The notes under the pieces: generated by a model | What the model was told of the DNA's origin: nothing | Database searches by the model: none | Seen by the model: the letters and a program-made list of their open reading frames with translations, nothing else | Translations under genes and position numbers: made by a program | Assembly (NCBI GenBank): GCA_001544655.2 | Contig: FCOD02000002.1 | Coordinates: forward strand, 310,001 to 374,000 | Source: Caballeronia turbans | Lineage (GTDB): Bacteria > Pseudomonadota > Gammaproteobacteria > Burkholderiales > Burkholderiaceae | Length of the DNA stretch: 64,000 nucleotides | Direction of reading: 5' to 3' | Shown here: piece by piece, positions 8,344-17,218 of the stretch | How positions within the stretch are numbered: position 1 is the first letter of the stretch | Layout: the number at the start of each line of letters is the position of its first letter

Positions 8344-9816
8344 TTAGCCAAGCAAGGGGCTGCGCGCGTTCGAGAATCCACTTGCGCGATCGTAAGCGAG
8401 CCCAATCTGCAGCACGCCGAGATCGCCTTGTGTCGGACCGATGATCTGCAATCCGGCCGGCAAGCCGTCGGGGCCGAAGCCGGCCGGCGCGCTCAACGCG
8501 GGCAGCGAAGCCATCGTTGCCGGAACCACAGTTTCCATCCAGCGATGATAGGTATCCATCTCCCGGCCGGCGATAGCATGAGGCCAGTCTAGCTCCGCAT
8601 CGAAAGGAAAGACCTGAGCCGACGGCATCAACAGATAGTCGAAGCGATCGAATAGCGCGTTGATCGCCTGATAGCAGGCCGCGCGGTCGCGAACTGCGCG
8701 CGAAACATCTTCTCCCGATAGTTTGAGGCCCCGTTCTATCTCCCATACCGCTTCGGGTTTAAGCAGCTTGCGCTTCGCGGCATCGCGATAAAGCGACGCG
8801 TTGGTGCCGGAGAAGGTGAGGCTGCGCAGATCGATCCATGCATTCCAGAGGCGGCCGATATCGAAGTCGATCCTGGCGGGTTCGACGGTGCAACCCACTG
8901 TTTCGAAGTGACGCAGCGCCGATGCGTAAGTCTCCATCAAGCCCGTTTCCATCGGCAGATGTCCGTTCAGATCGCCCAGCCAGCCGATGCGTGTGCCGCG
9001 CATGTCGCGTTCGAGCGCATTCGCGAAATCAGCGGGATTGTCGCTTCTGCGGGACAGAGGCGCACGCCTATCGAAGCCCGCCTGCACCGACAATAGCAAG
9101 CCGAGATCCGGAACGTTTCGCGCGATCGGACCGGCGACGCTGAATTGCTGAAAGAATACGTCGTCACTGGGCGCATAAGGCACGCACCCCGGTGTCGTGC
9201 GAAAGCCGAAGACGTTATTGAATGCGGCGGGCGTGCGCAAGGAGCCCATCATGTCGGAGCCGTCCGCGCACGGCAGCATGCGCAGCGCGACCGAGACGGC
9301 TGCGCCGCCGCTGCTGCCGCCTGCGGAGCGCGAGGGCTCGAACGCGTTGCGCGTGGTGCCGTACACCGGGTTATAGGTGTGTCCGCCCAAGCCGAATTCC
9401 GGCGAATTGGTGCGGCCGATGAATATCGCGCCTGCTTTACGCATGCGTTCGAATACGACCGCATCGACTTGGGTGATTTCGCCCGCAAATATAGGCGAGC
9501 CTTTCGTCGTGACCATGCCGGCGACGGGCAGGATATCTTTGGGCGCTTGCGGAAAGCCGTGCAGCGGTCCGAGGCTTTCGCCCCTGGTTAACTGCGCATC
9601 GCGTTCGCCCGCAATCGCGTGCAGCGCATCGCGATCCTGCATCGCCACGATCGCGTTGACCGCAGCGTTGATGCGATCGATTTGCGCAAGATAAGCGTTC
9701 ATGACTTCGCCGCAGGAAACAGCGCGTGCTTGAATCGCACGAGAGAGAGCGACGGCGTCGAGCGAAACGATATCGTCGCCGGGCAAGGACGCGGAGTTTG
9801 CATCGAGTGCGGTCAT
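8344..9816 (-). CDS. Amidase-signature family hydrolase
   Basis: A 490-residue amidase-signature enzyme. The Ser-cisSer-Lys triad is visible: Lys93 (APKDI), Ser168 (AGGSSGG) and Ser192 (GSLRTPA). The spacing (75 and 24 residues) is exactly that of the archetypal fatty acid amide hydrolase. The usual D-x-GGS nucleophile loop reads D-M-M-G-S, a variant common in Burkholderia amidases. It hydrolyses a C-N bond of an amide to acid plus ammonia or amine; the substrate is unknown. It lies 27 bases after the LLM flavoprotein gene on the same strand, so the two form an operon. Confidence 0.9.
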   Translation of the reverse strand: MTALDANSASLPGDDIVSLDAVALSRAIQARAVSCGEVMNAYLAQIDRINAAVNAIVAMQDRDALHAIAGERDAQLTRGESLGPLHGFPQAPKDILPVAGMVTTKGSPIFAGEITQVDAVVFERMRKAGAIFIGRTNSPEFGLGGHTYNPVYGTTRNAFEPSRSAGGSSGGAAVSVALRMLPCADGSDMMGSLRTPAAFNNVFGFRTTPGCVPYAPSDDVFFQQFSVAGPIARNVPDLGLLLSVQAGFDRRAPLSRRSDNPADFANALERDMRGTRIGWLGDLNGHLPMETGLMETYASALRHFETVGCTVEPARIDFDIGRLWNAWIDLRSLTFSGTNASLYRDAAKRKLLKPEAVWEIERGLKLSGEDVSRAVRDRAACYQAINALFDRFDYLLMPSAQVFPFDAELDWPHAIAGREMDTYHRWMETVVPATMASLPALSAPAGFGPDGLPAGLQIIGPTQGDLGVLQIGLAYDRASGFSNARSPLLG

Positions 9817-9843
9817 GGTCGTGTCGTGAATAAGAGAACGGAT

Positions 9844-10803
9844 TCAGCGATGAAACTCGGGAAGCACATATGCGGCGACTTCCTCGATGATATCGCGCGC
9901 AGGCCTTCGTTCCGGTGTGATGTTGAGCGTCACGTGATGCGTGCCGCTGTCGCGCATCTCATGCAGGAGCGCCATGAGCGAGCGATGGCCCGTGCGATAA
10001 CCGAGCGAAATATCGGTTGCGGGCTCATCGGCGTCGTCGCTGAGATCGAGCCGCATTGCGACGCCGAACGCACGAAAGGCCCCGGACGCCGCACGATCCA
10101 CTGCCGCGCGCCACATGCTGTATCGCCCGCGCTGCGCTTGCGGCTCGCGATGATAAGTCATCCAGCCAAGCGAGTGACGCGCAATCCAGTCGACGCTCTG
10201 TCCGCCGGAACCGACGGCAAGCATTGGAATGGAAACGCTCCGGCGAGGCAGCAAATAGAACTCGGGCGCGCCTTCGGGTGCCTGATCGGGAATCACGCGA
10301 GAGGGCACGGTAACGGCTGCGGCGAGGGTGGCCCAATGCTGTTTGTACAGTTCCCGCCGGTTATCGGGATCACGGCCGAAAGCCGCATATTCCGGCGGAC
10401 GATCGCCTGAACCGACACCGAGAATGAAGCGTCCCTGCGATAGCGTGTCGACGGAAATCGCGCCTTTCGCGACGTGAAGCGGATGTCTGAGTGTCAACAC
10501 GATCGCGCCGCTGATCAGCGCGATGCGTTCGGTATTGGATGCGAGCGCGCCGAGTAGCACCCACGGGTCGAGATGCCCGACCGGGTCCGGATAATCGATG
10601 CTATTGAGCGGCACGTCCCGAACCCACAGCGCTCGAAAGCCGAGCTTATCGGCGAGTCGCGCGAGCGCGATCTGCTCGTTGAAGTCGACTGCGGTTTGGT
10701 TATCGCATGTGATCGGCAATGTGATGCCGATAGAGAGCTTGTCTTGCGCAAACACCGCATTCGCGATGGAAGACGAGGCCAGAGTGTTTTCGCTTGCGGT
10801 CAT
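9844..10803 (-). CDS. LLM-class (luciferase-like) flavin-dependent oxidoreductase
   Basis: A 319-residue protein of the bacterial luciferase-like fold: LADKLGFRALWVRDVPL near the N-terminus, SDTLSQGRF-like substrate/flavin loop (SVDTLSQGRFILGVGSGDRP), and a C-terminal barrel end (HHVTLNI). Such enzymes use reduced FMN or F420; in beta-proteobacteria FMNH2 is expected. The start is placed at 10803 (MTASENT). A longer frame exists but would run into the terminator and 3' end of the symporter gene. Clustered with an amidase, so a role in degrading a nitrogen-containing compound is an inference only. Confidence 0.85.
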   Translation of the reverse strand: MTASENTLASSSIANAVFAQDKLSIGITLPITCDNQTAVDFNEQIALARLADKLGFRALWVRDVPLNSIDYPDPVGHLDPWVLLGALASNTERIALISGAIVLTLRHPLHVAKGAISVDTLSQGRFILGVGSGDRPPEYAAFGRDPDNRRELYKQHWATLAAAVTVPSRVIPDQAPEGAPEFYLLPRRSVSIPMLAVGSGGQSVDWIARHSLGWMTYHREPQAQRGRYSMWRAAVDRAASGAFRAFGVAMRLDLSDDADEPATDISLGYRTGHRSLMALLHEMRDSGTHHVTLNITPERRPARDIIEEVAAYVLPEFHR

Positions 10804-10860
10804 GACACGCATTGCGTCAAGTAGAGGGCTTGACGCCGATGGTATCACTGCATGTGCAAA

Positions 10861-10891
10861 CAATGCCCGGCGCAATGAGGCACGGGCATTG
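10861..10891 (-). terminator. Intrinsic terminator after the symporter gene
   Basis: Nine-base-pair arms CAATGCCCG/CGGGCATTG enclose a 13-base loop. On the minus strand the hairpin is followed by TTTG. It starts 16 bases past the symporter stop (10907) and separates that gene from the LLM oxidoreductase start at 10803. Confidence 0.6.
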
Positions 10892-10906
10892 TCGAGCTTT
10901 GGGCGC

Positions 10907-12388
10907 TCAGGCCGAAAGCGCCACGCTGCGTCGCGTGACCAGGGAAACGACATACGTCACGGCGATATTCACGACGAGCGCAATCAGGCCGATATAGACC
11001 GGCCATGAAGCTTCACCGACATGCACCGCATAGACCGGCTTGAGTCCTTGCGAGATCGCGAGGCCTGTGCCCAATACGATGCCGATCAGCCAGCCGAGAA
11101 AGAGGCCAGGCGTCGTCAGCCGGCGCGTGAACAGCGTGAACACGATCGCCGGGAAAATCTGCAGGATCCAGACGCCGCCCAGCAACTGCAAGTCGATTGC
11201 ATACTGCGTCGGAAGGAACACGATGAATAGCAACGCGCCGAACTTGACGACGAGCGACACGAGCTTCGCGGTCGATGCTTCGGCAGCGGACGACATGTCG
11301 GGCGAAACGAGCGGACGCCACAAGTTGCGCGTGAACAGATTCGCCGCGCCAATCGACATGATCGCCGCCGGTACGAGCGCGCTGATCGCGATGGCCGCAG
11401 CCGCGAAGCCCACGAACCACGATGGAAACAGCGCACCGAACAAGGCGGGCACGACATCCGATGCGGACTTCACGCGCACGCCCGCCGCGATCGCCATATA
11501 GCCGAGCAGCGCGATCAGACCGAGCAGCAGCGTATAGGCGGGCAGGAAGATGGCGTTCTTGCGCACCGTCGTCGCGGACGATGACGAGAGCACCGCCGTC
11601 ATCGTATGCGGATACATGAATGCGGCAAGCGCCGAGCCCAGCGCGAGCGAAGCATACGCCGTGAATTGACCCGGCTTGAGGATGATGCCTGTCGGGCCGC
11701 CCTTAGCCTTGAAGTATTGATCGGCCGAATCGAACACATGCGCGTACCCGCCGAGCTTCGCTGGAATGAGCCATACCGCAGCGATCACGACGATATAGAT
11801 CATGATGTCTTTCACGAACGCAATCATGGCGGGGGCGCGCAGCCCGCTCGTATAGGTATAGAGCGCGAGGATCACGAATGCGATGATAAGCGGCAGTTCG
11901 CCCGTCACGCCGAGACCCTTGATGACCACTTGCATGCCGACGAGTTGCAGCGCGATATAAGGCATGGTCGCGACGATGCCCGTGATCGCCACCGCTGCGG
12001 GGAACCATTTGCCGCCGTATTCACCCTGCACGTAATCGGCGCCCGTGATGTGATTCTTCGCATGAGCGATCTTCCACAACCTGGGCATCACTGCGAATAC
12101 GAAAGGATAGACAATGATCGTGTAAGGCAGCGCGAAGAAGCCGTACGCACCTACTGAATAGACGAGCGCCGGCACAGCAATCACGGTATAGGCGGTATAG
12201 AAATCGCCGCCGACGAGGAACCACGAAATCAACACGCCGAATTGGCGGCCGCCCAGGCCCCATTCGTGGAGCTGCGTGAGATCGCCGCGTTTCCAGCGTG
12301 CGGCAAAGAAGCCGACGACGGTCACGAGCGCAAAGAACGCGATGAAGATCGTCATCGCAACTGGATCGACGGGCGTGAGATCGTTCAT
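10907..12388 (-). CDS. Sodium:solute symporter (SSS family, monocarboxylate-type)
   Basis: A 493-residue polytopic membrane protein with about 13 hydrophobic segments. The first helices include FLVGGDFYTAYTVIAVPALVY, and TGADYVQGEYGG follows, typical of the SSS branch that includes the rhizobial MctP monocarboxylate permease. The start ATG at 12388 overlaps the stop of the DUF3311 gene in an ATGA arrangement, with AGGGG upstream. The pair DUF3311 + SSS is a recurrent two-component unit. The substrate may be a small carboxylate, but this is not determined by sequence. Confidence 0.88.
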   Translation of the reverse strand: MNDLTPVDPVAMTIFIAFFALVTVVGFFAARWKRGDLTQLHEWGLGGRQFGVLISWFLVGGDFYTAYTVIAVPALVYSVGAYGFFALPYTIIVYPFVFAVMPRLWKIAHAKNHITGADYVQGEYGGKWFPAAVAITGIVATMPYIALQLVGMQVVIKGLGVTGELPLIIAFVILALYTYTSGLRAPAMIAFVKDIMIYIVVIAAVWLIPAKLGGYAHVFDSADQYFKAKGGPTGIILKPGQFTAYASLALGSALAAFMYPHTMTAVLSSSSATTVRKNAIFLPAYTLLLGLIALLGYMAIAAGVRVKSASDVVPALFGALFPSWFVGFAAAAIAISALVPAAIMSIGAANLFTRNLWRPLVSPDMSSAAEASTAKLVSLVVKFGALLFIVFLPTQYAIDLQLLGGVWILQIFPAIVFTLFTRRLTTPGLFLGWLIGIVLGTGLAISQGLKPVYAVHVGEASWPVYIGLIALVVNIAVTYVVSLVTRRSVALSA

Positions 12389-12585
12389 TTCAGGCCCCTG
12401 TACACGATATAAAGCAGGAGCGACGTGAGCGGCACCCAAAGGAACTGATACCAGTAGAAGAACGGAAAACCCGCGAATGAAGGGTGCGTGTCGTTATAGA
12501 ACGGCAGCCAGAGCAGCGCGACGTAGGGTATCAATAGCGCGACCCAAAGCCATGGGCTGGCGGACGCATCGTTGTTGGATTCCAA
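12385..12585 (-). CDS. DUF3311 small membrane protein, symporter partner
   Basis: A 66-residue protein with two hydrophobic helices (about residues 12-28 and 42-62) separated by an aromatic-rich loop (FAGFPFFYWYQFLW), matching DUF3311. The start codon is TTG at 12583-12585 with GAGGAGA seven bases upstream; no in-frame ATG exists. Its stop overlaps the symporter start by four bases, so translation is coupled and the product is probably a small accessory subunit of the transporter. Confidence 0.85.
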   Translation of the reverse strand: MESNNDASASPWLWVALLIPYVALLWLPFYNDTHPSFAGFPFFYWYQFLWVPLTSLLLYIVYRGLK

Positions 12586-12769
12586 AACATCTCTCCTCGT
12601 GAATCAGCGCCGAAAGAATGTGCCGCCGCGCGGCCTCGACGTTCATTTTGCTGATACGAGCACGGGCCGCGCTGCTAACGGCTGCGCATTATCCAACTAA
12701 TTCTGCTTTGTTGCCCGGGCCGTAAAACGAGGGAGAAGCTATCTGCTTTCACGAAAGCACGATCGATGC

Positions 12770-13513
12770 TTACGAATCAATGACTGACCGGGAATGAGCT
12801 CGCTTGCCGACGAGCATCGCGCGCTTTCCGCCGAAGCCCGCGACCTTGCGATAGTCGAATCCGTTGTCGATGAGTGCGCGCTTGACGTGGCCCGAGCTGG
12901 TATAGGTTGCGAACGTCGCATCGTCTTTGGCAATGCGCGCCAGCGACGCGAAGATGGCGGGCGTCCACATGTCAGGGTTTCGGGCTGGCGCGAAGCCGTC
13001 GAGATAGATGGCGTCCGCTGTGAGGCCGTGATCGGCGAGGCGTGGCAAGAGATCGTCCGCAGCACCGAAAGCGAGTGTCAACGTGACCGCGCCAGGCACG
13101 AATGCAAGCCGATGCACGCCGGCCTCGAGCGGCGGCCATGCCGAAGCGAGAGCATCTGCGAGCGGCGCAACAGCGGTGTCGTCGATGATTGCCGCGTGCG
13201 CGGCGCGCAAATCGTCCGCGCTGAACGGATGCTTTTCTATCGACACGAATTCCAGTGCAGACGTGCAGTGCGGATCGTCGCGCCATGCCGCCCATGTCGC
13301 GAGGAAATTAATACCCATGCCGAAGCCGGTCTCGAGCACGATGAAGCGCCGCTTTACGCGCCAGCGCGCGGGCAGGCCATTGCCATCGAGAAAGACATGG
13401 CGCGCCTGCGCGAGCGCGCCCGCTGCGCTGTGATAGATGTCATCGTGGCGCGGCGAGTACGGTGTTCCGTCGTCGCGAAACACGAGCGGTGCGGGAATCA
13501 GCGGCTCATCCAT
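12770..13513 (-). CDS. Stand-alone tRNA 5-methylaminomethyl-2-thiouridine methyltransferase domain (MnmD-type)
   Basis: A 247-residue Rossmann methyltransferase of the DUF752/MnmD family. The SAM-binding motif ETGFGMGINFL is at residues 61-71 and the YLDGFAPARNPDMW motif is near 177. It catalyses the last step of mnm5s2U34 formation in tRNA. In most beta- and gamma-proteobacteria this domain is the N-terminal half of a bifunctional MnmC of about 650 residues. Here the protein stops soon after the GKRAMLVGKR motif that normally leads into the FAD oxidase half, and no oxidase sequence follows in the next 170 bases. It lies three bases after the YceH gene on the same strand. Confidence 0.85.
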   Translation of the reverse strand: MDEPLIPAPLVFRDDGTPYSPRHDDIYHSAAGALAQARHVFLDGNGLPARWRVKRRFIVLETGFGMGINFLATWAAWRDDPHCTSALEFVSIEKHPFSADDLRAAHAAIIDDTAVAPLADALASAWPPLEAGVHRLAFVPGAVTLTLAFGAADDLLPRLADHGLTADAIYLDGFAPARNPDMWTPAIFASLARIAKDDATFATYTSSGHVKRALIDNGFDYRKVAGFGGKRAMLVGKRAHSRSVIDS

Positions 13514-13516
13514 CGC

Positions 13517-14224
13517 TCAGGCATCGGACGACGATTGATTCAATGTAATGCCCAATTCGCTCGCCATTTGCTCGACCATCGCCCGCAATTGTGCGACTTC
13601 GTGAGTCAGGCGCTTTTGCTCGGACTTCAGCGCTTCGAATTCGGAAAGCGAATAGGTTTCTGCGCCCTGCGTTTCACGCGAAGGGATATCGCTGACGCTC
13701 ACTTCGCCGCATAGCAAATGCATCCAGCGGCTCTCGCGCTCGCCGGGCGTGCGTGACAGCTTCACGACACGCGGCGGATCATTTGCGGCGAGTTCATCGA
13801 GAAAGCTTTCGACCGATGATATGTCCGCAAACGAATGCAGCCGGGCACTGTTCGCGCGCAGTTCCGCTGCCGTTTGGGGTCCGCGCAAAAACAGGGTTGC
13901 AAGCAGCGCAACCGACTGGCTGGGCACGCCGAGCACGCGGTTCACGTTGTGTTCGAAGCGCGGCACCCGGCTGCTGCTTCCCTCGAAAACGAGGCTCAGA
14001 CGCTTCAAGCCATCGATGGTCGTCAGCACTTCGTCCTCGCTCACGTTCATCACGGGCGAGCGCGCGGTCTTTTGATTGCACCCCGATGTCAGGGAATTCA
14101 ATGAAAGAGGATAGGTGTCCGGCACTGTATGCTGTTTCTCGACAAGGACGCCGAGCACGCGCGCTTCGAGAGGTGTGAGTTCGCGTAGCGTGGGACGGGG
14201 AGCGGCTTCGGAAGGGGTGTTCAT
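13517..14224 (-). CDS. YceH/DUF480 family protein (UPF0502)
   Basis: A 235-residue protein that opens with LTPLEARVLGVLVEKQHTVPDTYPLSLNSL, the hallmark of the YceH/UPF0502 family. The family has tandem winged-helix folds and no firm function. The C-terminal 40 residues form a heptad-rich coiled coil (SEFEALKSEQKRLTHEVAQL). Likely co-transcribed with mnmD downstream. Confidence 0.9.
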   Translation of the reverse strand: MNTPSEAAPRPTLRELTPLEARVLGVLVEKQHTVPDTYPLSLNSLTSGCNQKTARSPVMNVSEDEVLTTIDGLKRLSLVFEGSSSRVPRFEHNVNRVLGVPSQSVALLATLFLRGPQTAAELRANSARLHSFADISSVESFLDELAANDPPRVVKLSRTPGERESRWMHLLCGEVSVSDIPSRETQGAETYSLSEFEALKSEQKRLTHEVAQLRAMVEQMASELGITLNQSSSDA

Positions 14225-14643
14225 AGGTGTAGTTGACGTGCGATAAGACGCTTATGATACCGGCGCAGCGCAAGGTTTTCGTCTTTCCGCGCACCGTCAT
14301 GCAGCATGAAGATCAACCTCTGCTCGTGCAGGGTTCGTTCACAAAGCGCTTTTTTGGTGCACGCTCTCGGGAATCCGACATCCGGACGTGCCTTATTCAT
14401 GGAGGTGAACCGCTCAGACCATTGGCATTGAAGTTGCTTTTTCTCATTCGGCACTGGGCTGCCCGCGCAATCGATGCTCCGCAGGGATCAAAGAGCATCG
14501 CGCTACGAGGTCGCCTATCGACGTAATCCATGGCATCGGATGCGCCGCGTCTTTCGGGCTCTTCAAGCGTTTCGCGAGTGCAACCAGAATAACGAGCCAA
14601 GGGAACCGCCACCCCGGCATGCACTTCATTTGGAAGACCGGTT
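14225..14643. other. 419-base intergenic region between yceH and the amidoligase locus
   Basis: This divergent region must hold the promoters of the yceH-mnmD pair and of the ATP-grasp operon. Short open frames on both strands lack family resemblance and plausible starts. I see no clear repeat, RNA or operator. Confidence 0.4.
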
Positions 14644-16116
14644 ATGACGCAAGCATTCTTCAACGAAATGTTCGAGCGCAGCGATCTGGAGGCGCGCGGC
14701 GTGCCGGCGGCGGCATTTCGCGGCGTAGGCGATCCACGCACGCACTACCGCGATTTCCTTGCCTGGCTCTCCGCGCAAAGCGAGCAGCAGATCGAGATCA
14801 AGCGCGCGGAAGCGGATCTCAACTTCAGACGTGTCGGCATTACCTTCGCGGTCTATGGAACGAGCGATTTGCCGGGCATCATTCCGGAGCGCACGATTCC
14901 CTTCGATGTCATTCCGCGTATCTTTCCCGCCGACGAATGGCGCGCGCTGGAGCGCGGACTGCGGCAGCGCGTGAATGCGCTCAACCGCTTCATCCACGAT
15001 ATCTATCACGAGCAGGACATCATCCGCGCGGGCATCATTCCCGAGGCGCAGATACTCGGCAACGCGCAATACCGTCCCGAGATGCGCGGCGTCGATGTCG
15101 CACGCGATATCTATGCGCATATCGCGGGTATCGATATCGTGCGAGCGGGACAGGGCGAGTTCTACGTGCTCGAAGATAACTTGCGCGTTCCATCCGGCGT
15201 CTCTTACATGCTGGAAAACCGCAAGATGATGATGCGGCTCTTTCCCGATCTTTTCGCGCGCAATCGCGTTGCGCCGGTTGCGCATTACCCGGACTTGCTG
15301 CTCGACACCTTGCGCGCGGCCGCGCCGGCTGCCGCCGAGAATCCGACCATCGTCGTCATGACGCCGGGAATGTATAACTCGGCTTATTTCGAGCACGCGT
15401 TTCTCGCGCAGCAGATGGGCGTCGAGCTGGTCGAAGGACAGGATCTCTTCGTCGACAACGACTATCTGTACATGCGTACTACGCAGGGGCCGCAGCGCGT
15501 CGATGTGATCTACCGCCGCGTCGACGATGACTTTCTTGATCCGCTCGTGTTCCGGCCGGATTCGACGCTCGGCGTGCCGGGATTGATCGGCGCATATCGC
15601 GCGGGGAATGTCTCGCTGTGCAATGCGGTCGGCACCGGCATAGCGGACGATAAATCGATCTATCCCTACGTACCGGACATGGTGCGTTTCTATCTCGGCG
15701 AAGAGCCGATTCTGAACAACGTCCCGACGTGGATGTGCCGAAAGCCCGACGATCTCGCCTACGTGCTCGATCATCTGCCCGAGCTCGTCGTGAAGGAAAC
15801 GCATGGCGCGGGCGGTTATGGAATGCTTGTCGGGCCTGCGTCGAGCGCGGCGCAGATCGCGGAGTTTCGCGCGGTGCTAGAAGCCCATCCGGAGAAATAC
15901 ATCGCGCAGCCGACCCTTGCGCTTTCCACATGTCCGACGTATGTCGAGGCGGGCATCGCGCCGCGACATATCGACTTGCGTCCCTTCGTACTGTCGGGTA
16001 CTGACGTGCGCATGGTCCCGGGCGGGCTGACGCGGGTCGCGTTGCGAGAAGGCTCGCTCGTCGTCAATTCATCGCAAGGCGGCGGCACGAAGGATACGTG
16101 GGTATTGGAACGCTGA
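14644..16116 (+). CDS. Circularly permuted ATP-grasp protein (CP_ATPgrasp type 2)
   Basis: A 490-residue stand-alone member of the circularly permuted ATP-grasp family (formerly DUF404/DUF407). Family marks include YVLEDNLRVPSGVSYMLENR, DSTLGVPGL, a VVKETHGAGGYGMLVG ATP-binding loop near residue 385, and SSQGGGTKDTWVL at the C-terminus. ATP-grasp enzymes join a carboxylate to an amine through an acyl-phosphate; comparative genomics has predicted that this branch makes peptide or amide bonds. The next gene encodes the alpha-E partner, 72 bases downstream. The same pair is repeated as one fused protein at 21927. The acceptor and donor are unknown. Confidence 0.9.
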   Translation: MTQAFFNEMFERSDLEARGVPAAAFRGVGDPRTHYRDFLAWLSAQSEQQIEIKRAEADLNFRRVGITFAVYGTSDLPGIIPERTIPFDVIPRIFPADEWRALERGLRQRVNALNRFIHDIYHEQDIIRAGIIPEAQILGNAQYRPEMRGVDVARDIYAHIAGIDIVRAGQGEFYVLEDNLRVPSGVSYMLENRKMMMRLFPDLFARNRVAPVAHYPDLLLDTLRAAAPAAAENPTIVVMTPGMYNSAYFEHAFLAQQMGVELVEGQDLFVDNDYLYMRTTQGPQRVDVIYRRVDDDFLDPLVFRPDSTLGVPGLIGAYRAGNVSLCNAVGTGIADDKSIYPYVPDMVRFYLGEEPILNNVPTWMCRKPDDLAYVLDHLPELVVKETHGAGGYGMLVGPASSAAQIAEFRAVLEAHPEKYIAQPTLALSTCPTYVEAGIAPRHIDLRPFVLSGTDVRMVPGGLTRVALREGSLVVNSSQGGGTKDTWVLER

Positions 16117-16188
16117 GGAGACGCTGAGGAAAAGTCCTGAAGAAAGCACTGCGTCACTCAAGACAACGACAAACAACCGGGAACACCC

Positions 16189-17208
16189 ATGCTGAGCCGT
16201 ACCGCGGATCATCTCTTCTGGATGGCGCGCTATACCGAACGCGCCGAAAACACTGCCCGGATGCTCGATGCGAACTATCAGCTCTCGCTCTTGCCGCAGT
16301 CCGATGAATATGCGGAACTTGGCTGGCGCGCGATGCTGTCGATATCGGAACTGAGCGGCATCTATTCGGCCGCGCACCACGGCATGAAAAGCCGCGACGT
16401 GATCGACTTCATGGCGCGCGATTTATCGAACCCGTCGTCGATCGTCAGTTGTTTGCGCGCCGCGCGTGAGAATGCGCGAGCCGTGCGCAGCTCCACCAAT
16501 AGCGAGTTATGGGAATCGCTCAATACGACGTGGCTCGACTGTCAGCGCATGCTTGCCGACGGCATTCTCGAACGCGAGCCTTATACGTTTTTCGAGTGGG
16601 TAAAGTTTCGCTCGCACCTTTCGCGCGGCGTGCAGCTCGGCACACTCGTCAAGGACGACGCATTCTATTTCATGCGTCTCGGGACTTTCATCGAACGAGC
16701 GGACAATACGGCGCGCATTCTCGACGTCAAGTTCGAAATGATGGAACAACGCGCCGACACTTCAGCACAACCGTTCGATTATCACCATTGGGTGGCGGTG
16801 CTCGGTTCGGTGTCAGGCTTCGAGGTATATCGCCGGGTCTATCGCGATGTCATTACGCCTGAACGCGTGGCGGGACTCCTGATTCTCTATCGCGACTGGC
16901 CGCGTTCGCTTGCGGCGAGCATCGCGGAAGTGGAGCAGCTAATCGGACAGGTGACGAAAGGGCGCGATACGGAAGCGACGCGGCTCGCGGCGCAACTGAG
17001 CGCGGAACTGAAGAACGGGCGGATCGGCGACATTCTTAAAGGCGGCTTGCATGCCTATCTCGTCGATTTTCTCGCACGCGTGAATGATCTCGCGGGTCGC
17101 GTAAGCCGCGAGTTTTTGTTGCCGATCGCGCAGGAGCCGCCCGCGCAAACGCAGTCTCAAACGCAGACGCAGTCACAAGGTCAGACGCAGTCGCAAGGCA
17201 AAGAATGA
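16189..17208 (+). CDS. Alpha-E domain protein (DUF403)
   Basis: A 339-residue all-helical protein. The opening LSRTADHLFWMARYTERAENTARMLDANY is the diagnostic alpha-E motif, repeated in weaker form later (RLGTFIERADNTARILDVKF). Alpha-E proteins almost always accompany circularly permuted ATP-grasp proteins and transglutaminases, and probably scaffold or complete the ligase. The final 24 residues are a Gln/Thr/Ser repeat (QTQSQ units) that is not part of the domain. The start at 16189 has only a weak GGGA upstream. Confidence 0.9.
   Translation: MLSRTADHLFWMARYTERAENTARMLDANYQLSLLPQSDEYAELGWRAMLSISELSGIYSAAHHGMKSRDVIDFMARDLSNPSSIVSCLRAARENARAVRSSTNSELWESLNTTWLDCQRMLADGILEREPYTFFEWVKFRSHLSRGVQLGTLVKDDAFYFMRLGTFIERADNTARILDVKFEMMEQRADTSAQPFDYHHWVAVLGSVSGFEVYRRVYRDVITPERVAGLLILYRDWPRSLAASIAEVEQLIGQVTKGRDTEATRLAAQLSAELKNGRIGDILKGGLHAYLVDFLARVNDLAGRVSREFLLPIAQEPPAQTQSQTQTQSQGQTQSQGKE
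17135..17205 (+). repeat. Short tandem repeat encoding the QTQSQ tail
   Basis: Imperfect copies of CAAACGCAG / CAGACGCAGTC are reiterated at the end of the alpha-E gene and encode alternating Gln, Thr and Ser. Copies in phase with codons would let the tail change length without frameshift. Confidence 0.6.
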
Positions 17209-17218
17209 GCGCGGGTTA

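Noticed and set aside
12720-12760. TGCTTT/AAAGCA hairpin as the mnmD terminator
   Set aside because: Short stem and no T-tract; not strong enough to call.
14221-14454. 77-codon minus-strand frame upstream of yceH
   Set aside because: No family resemblance and it occupies the probable promoter region.
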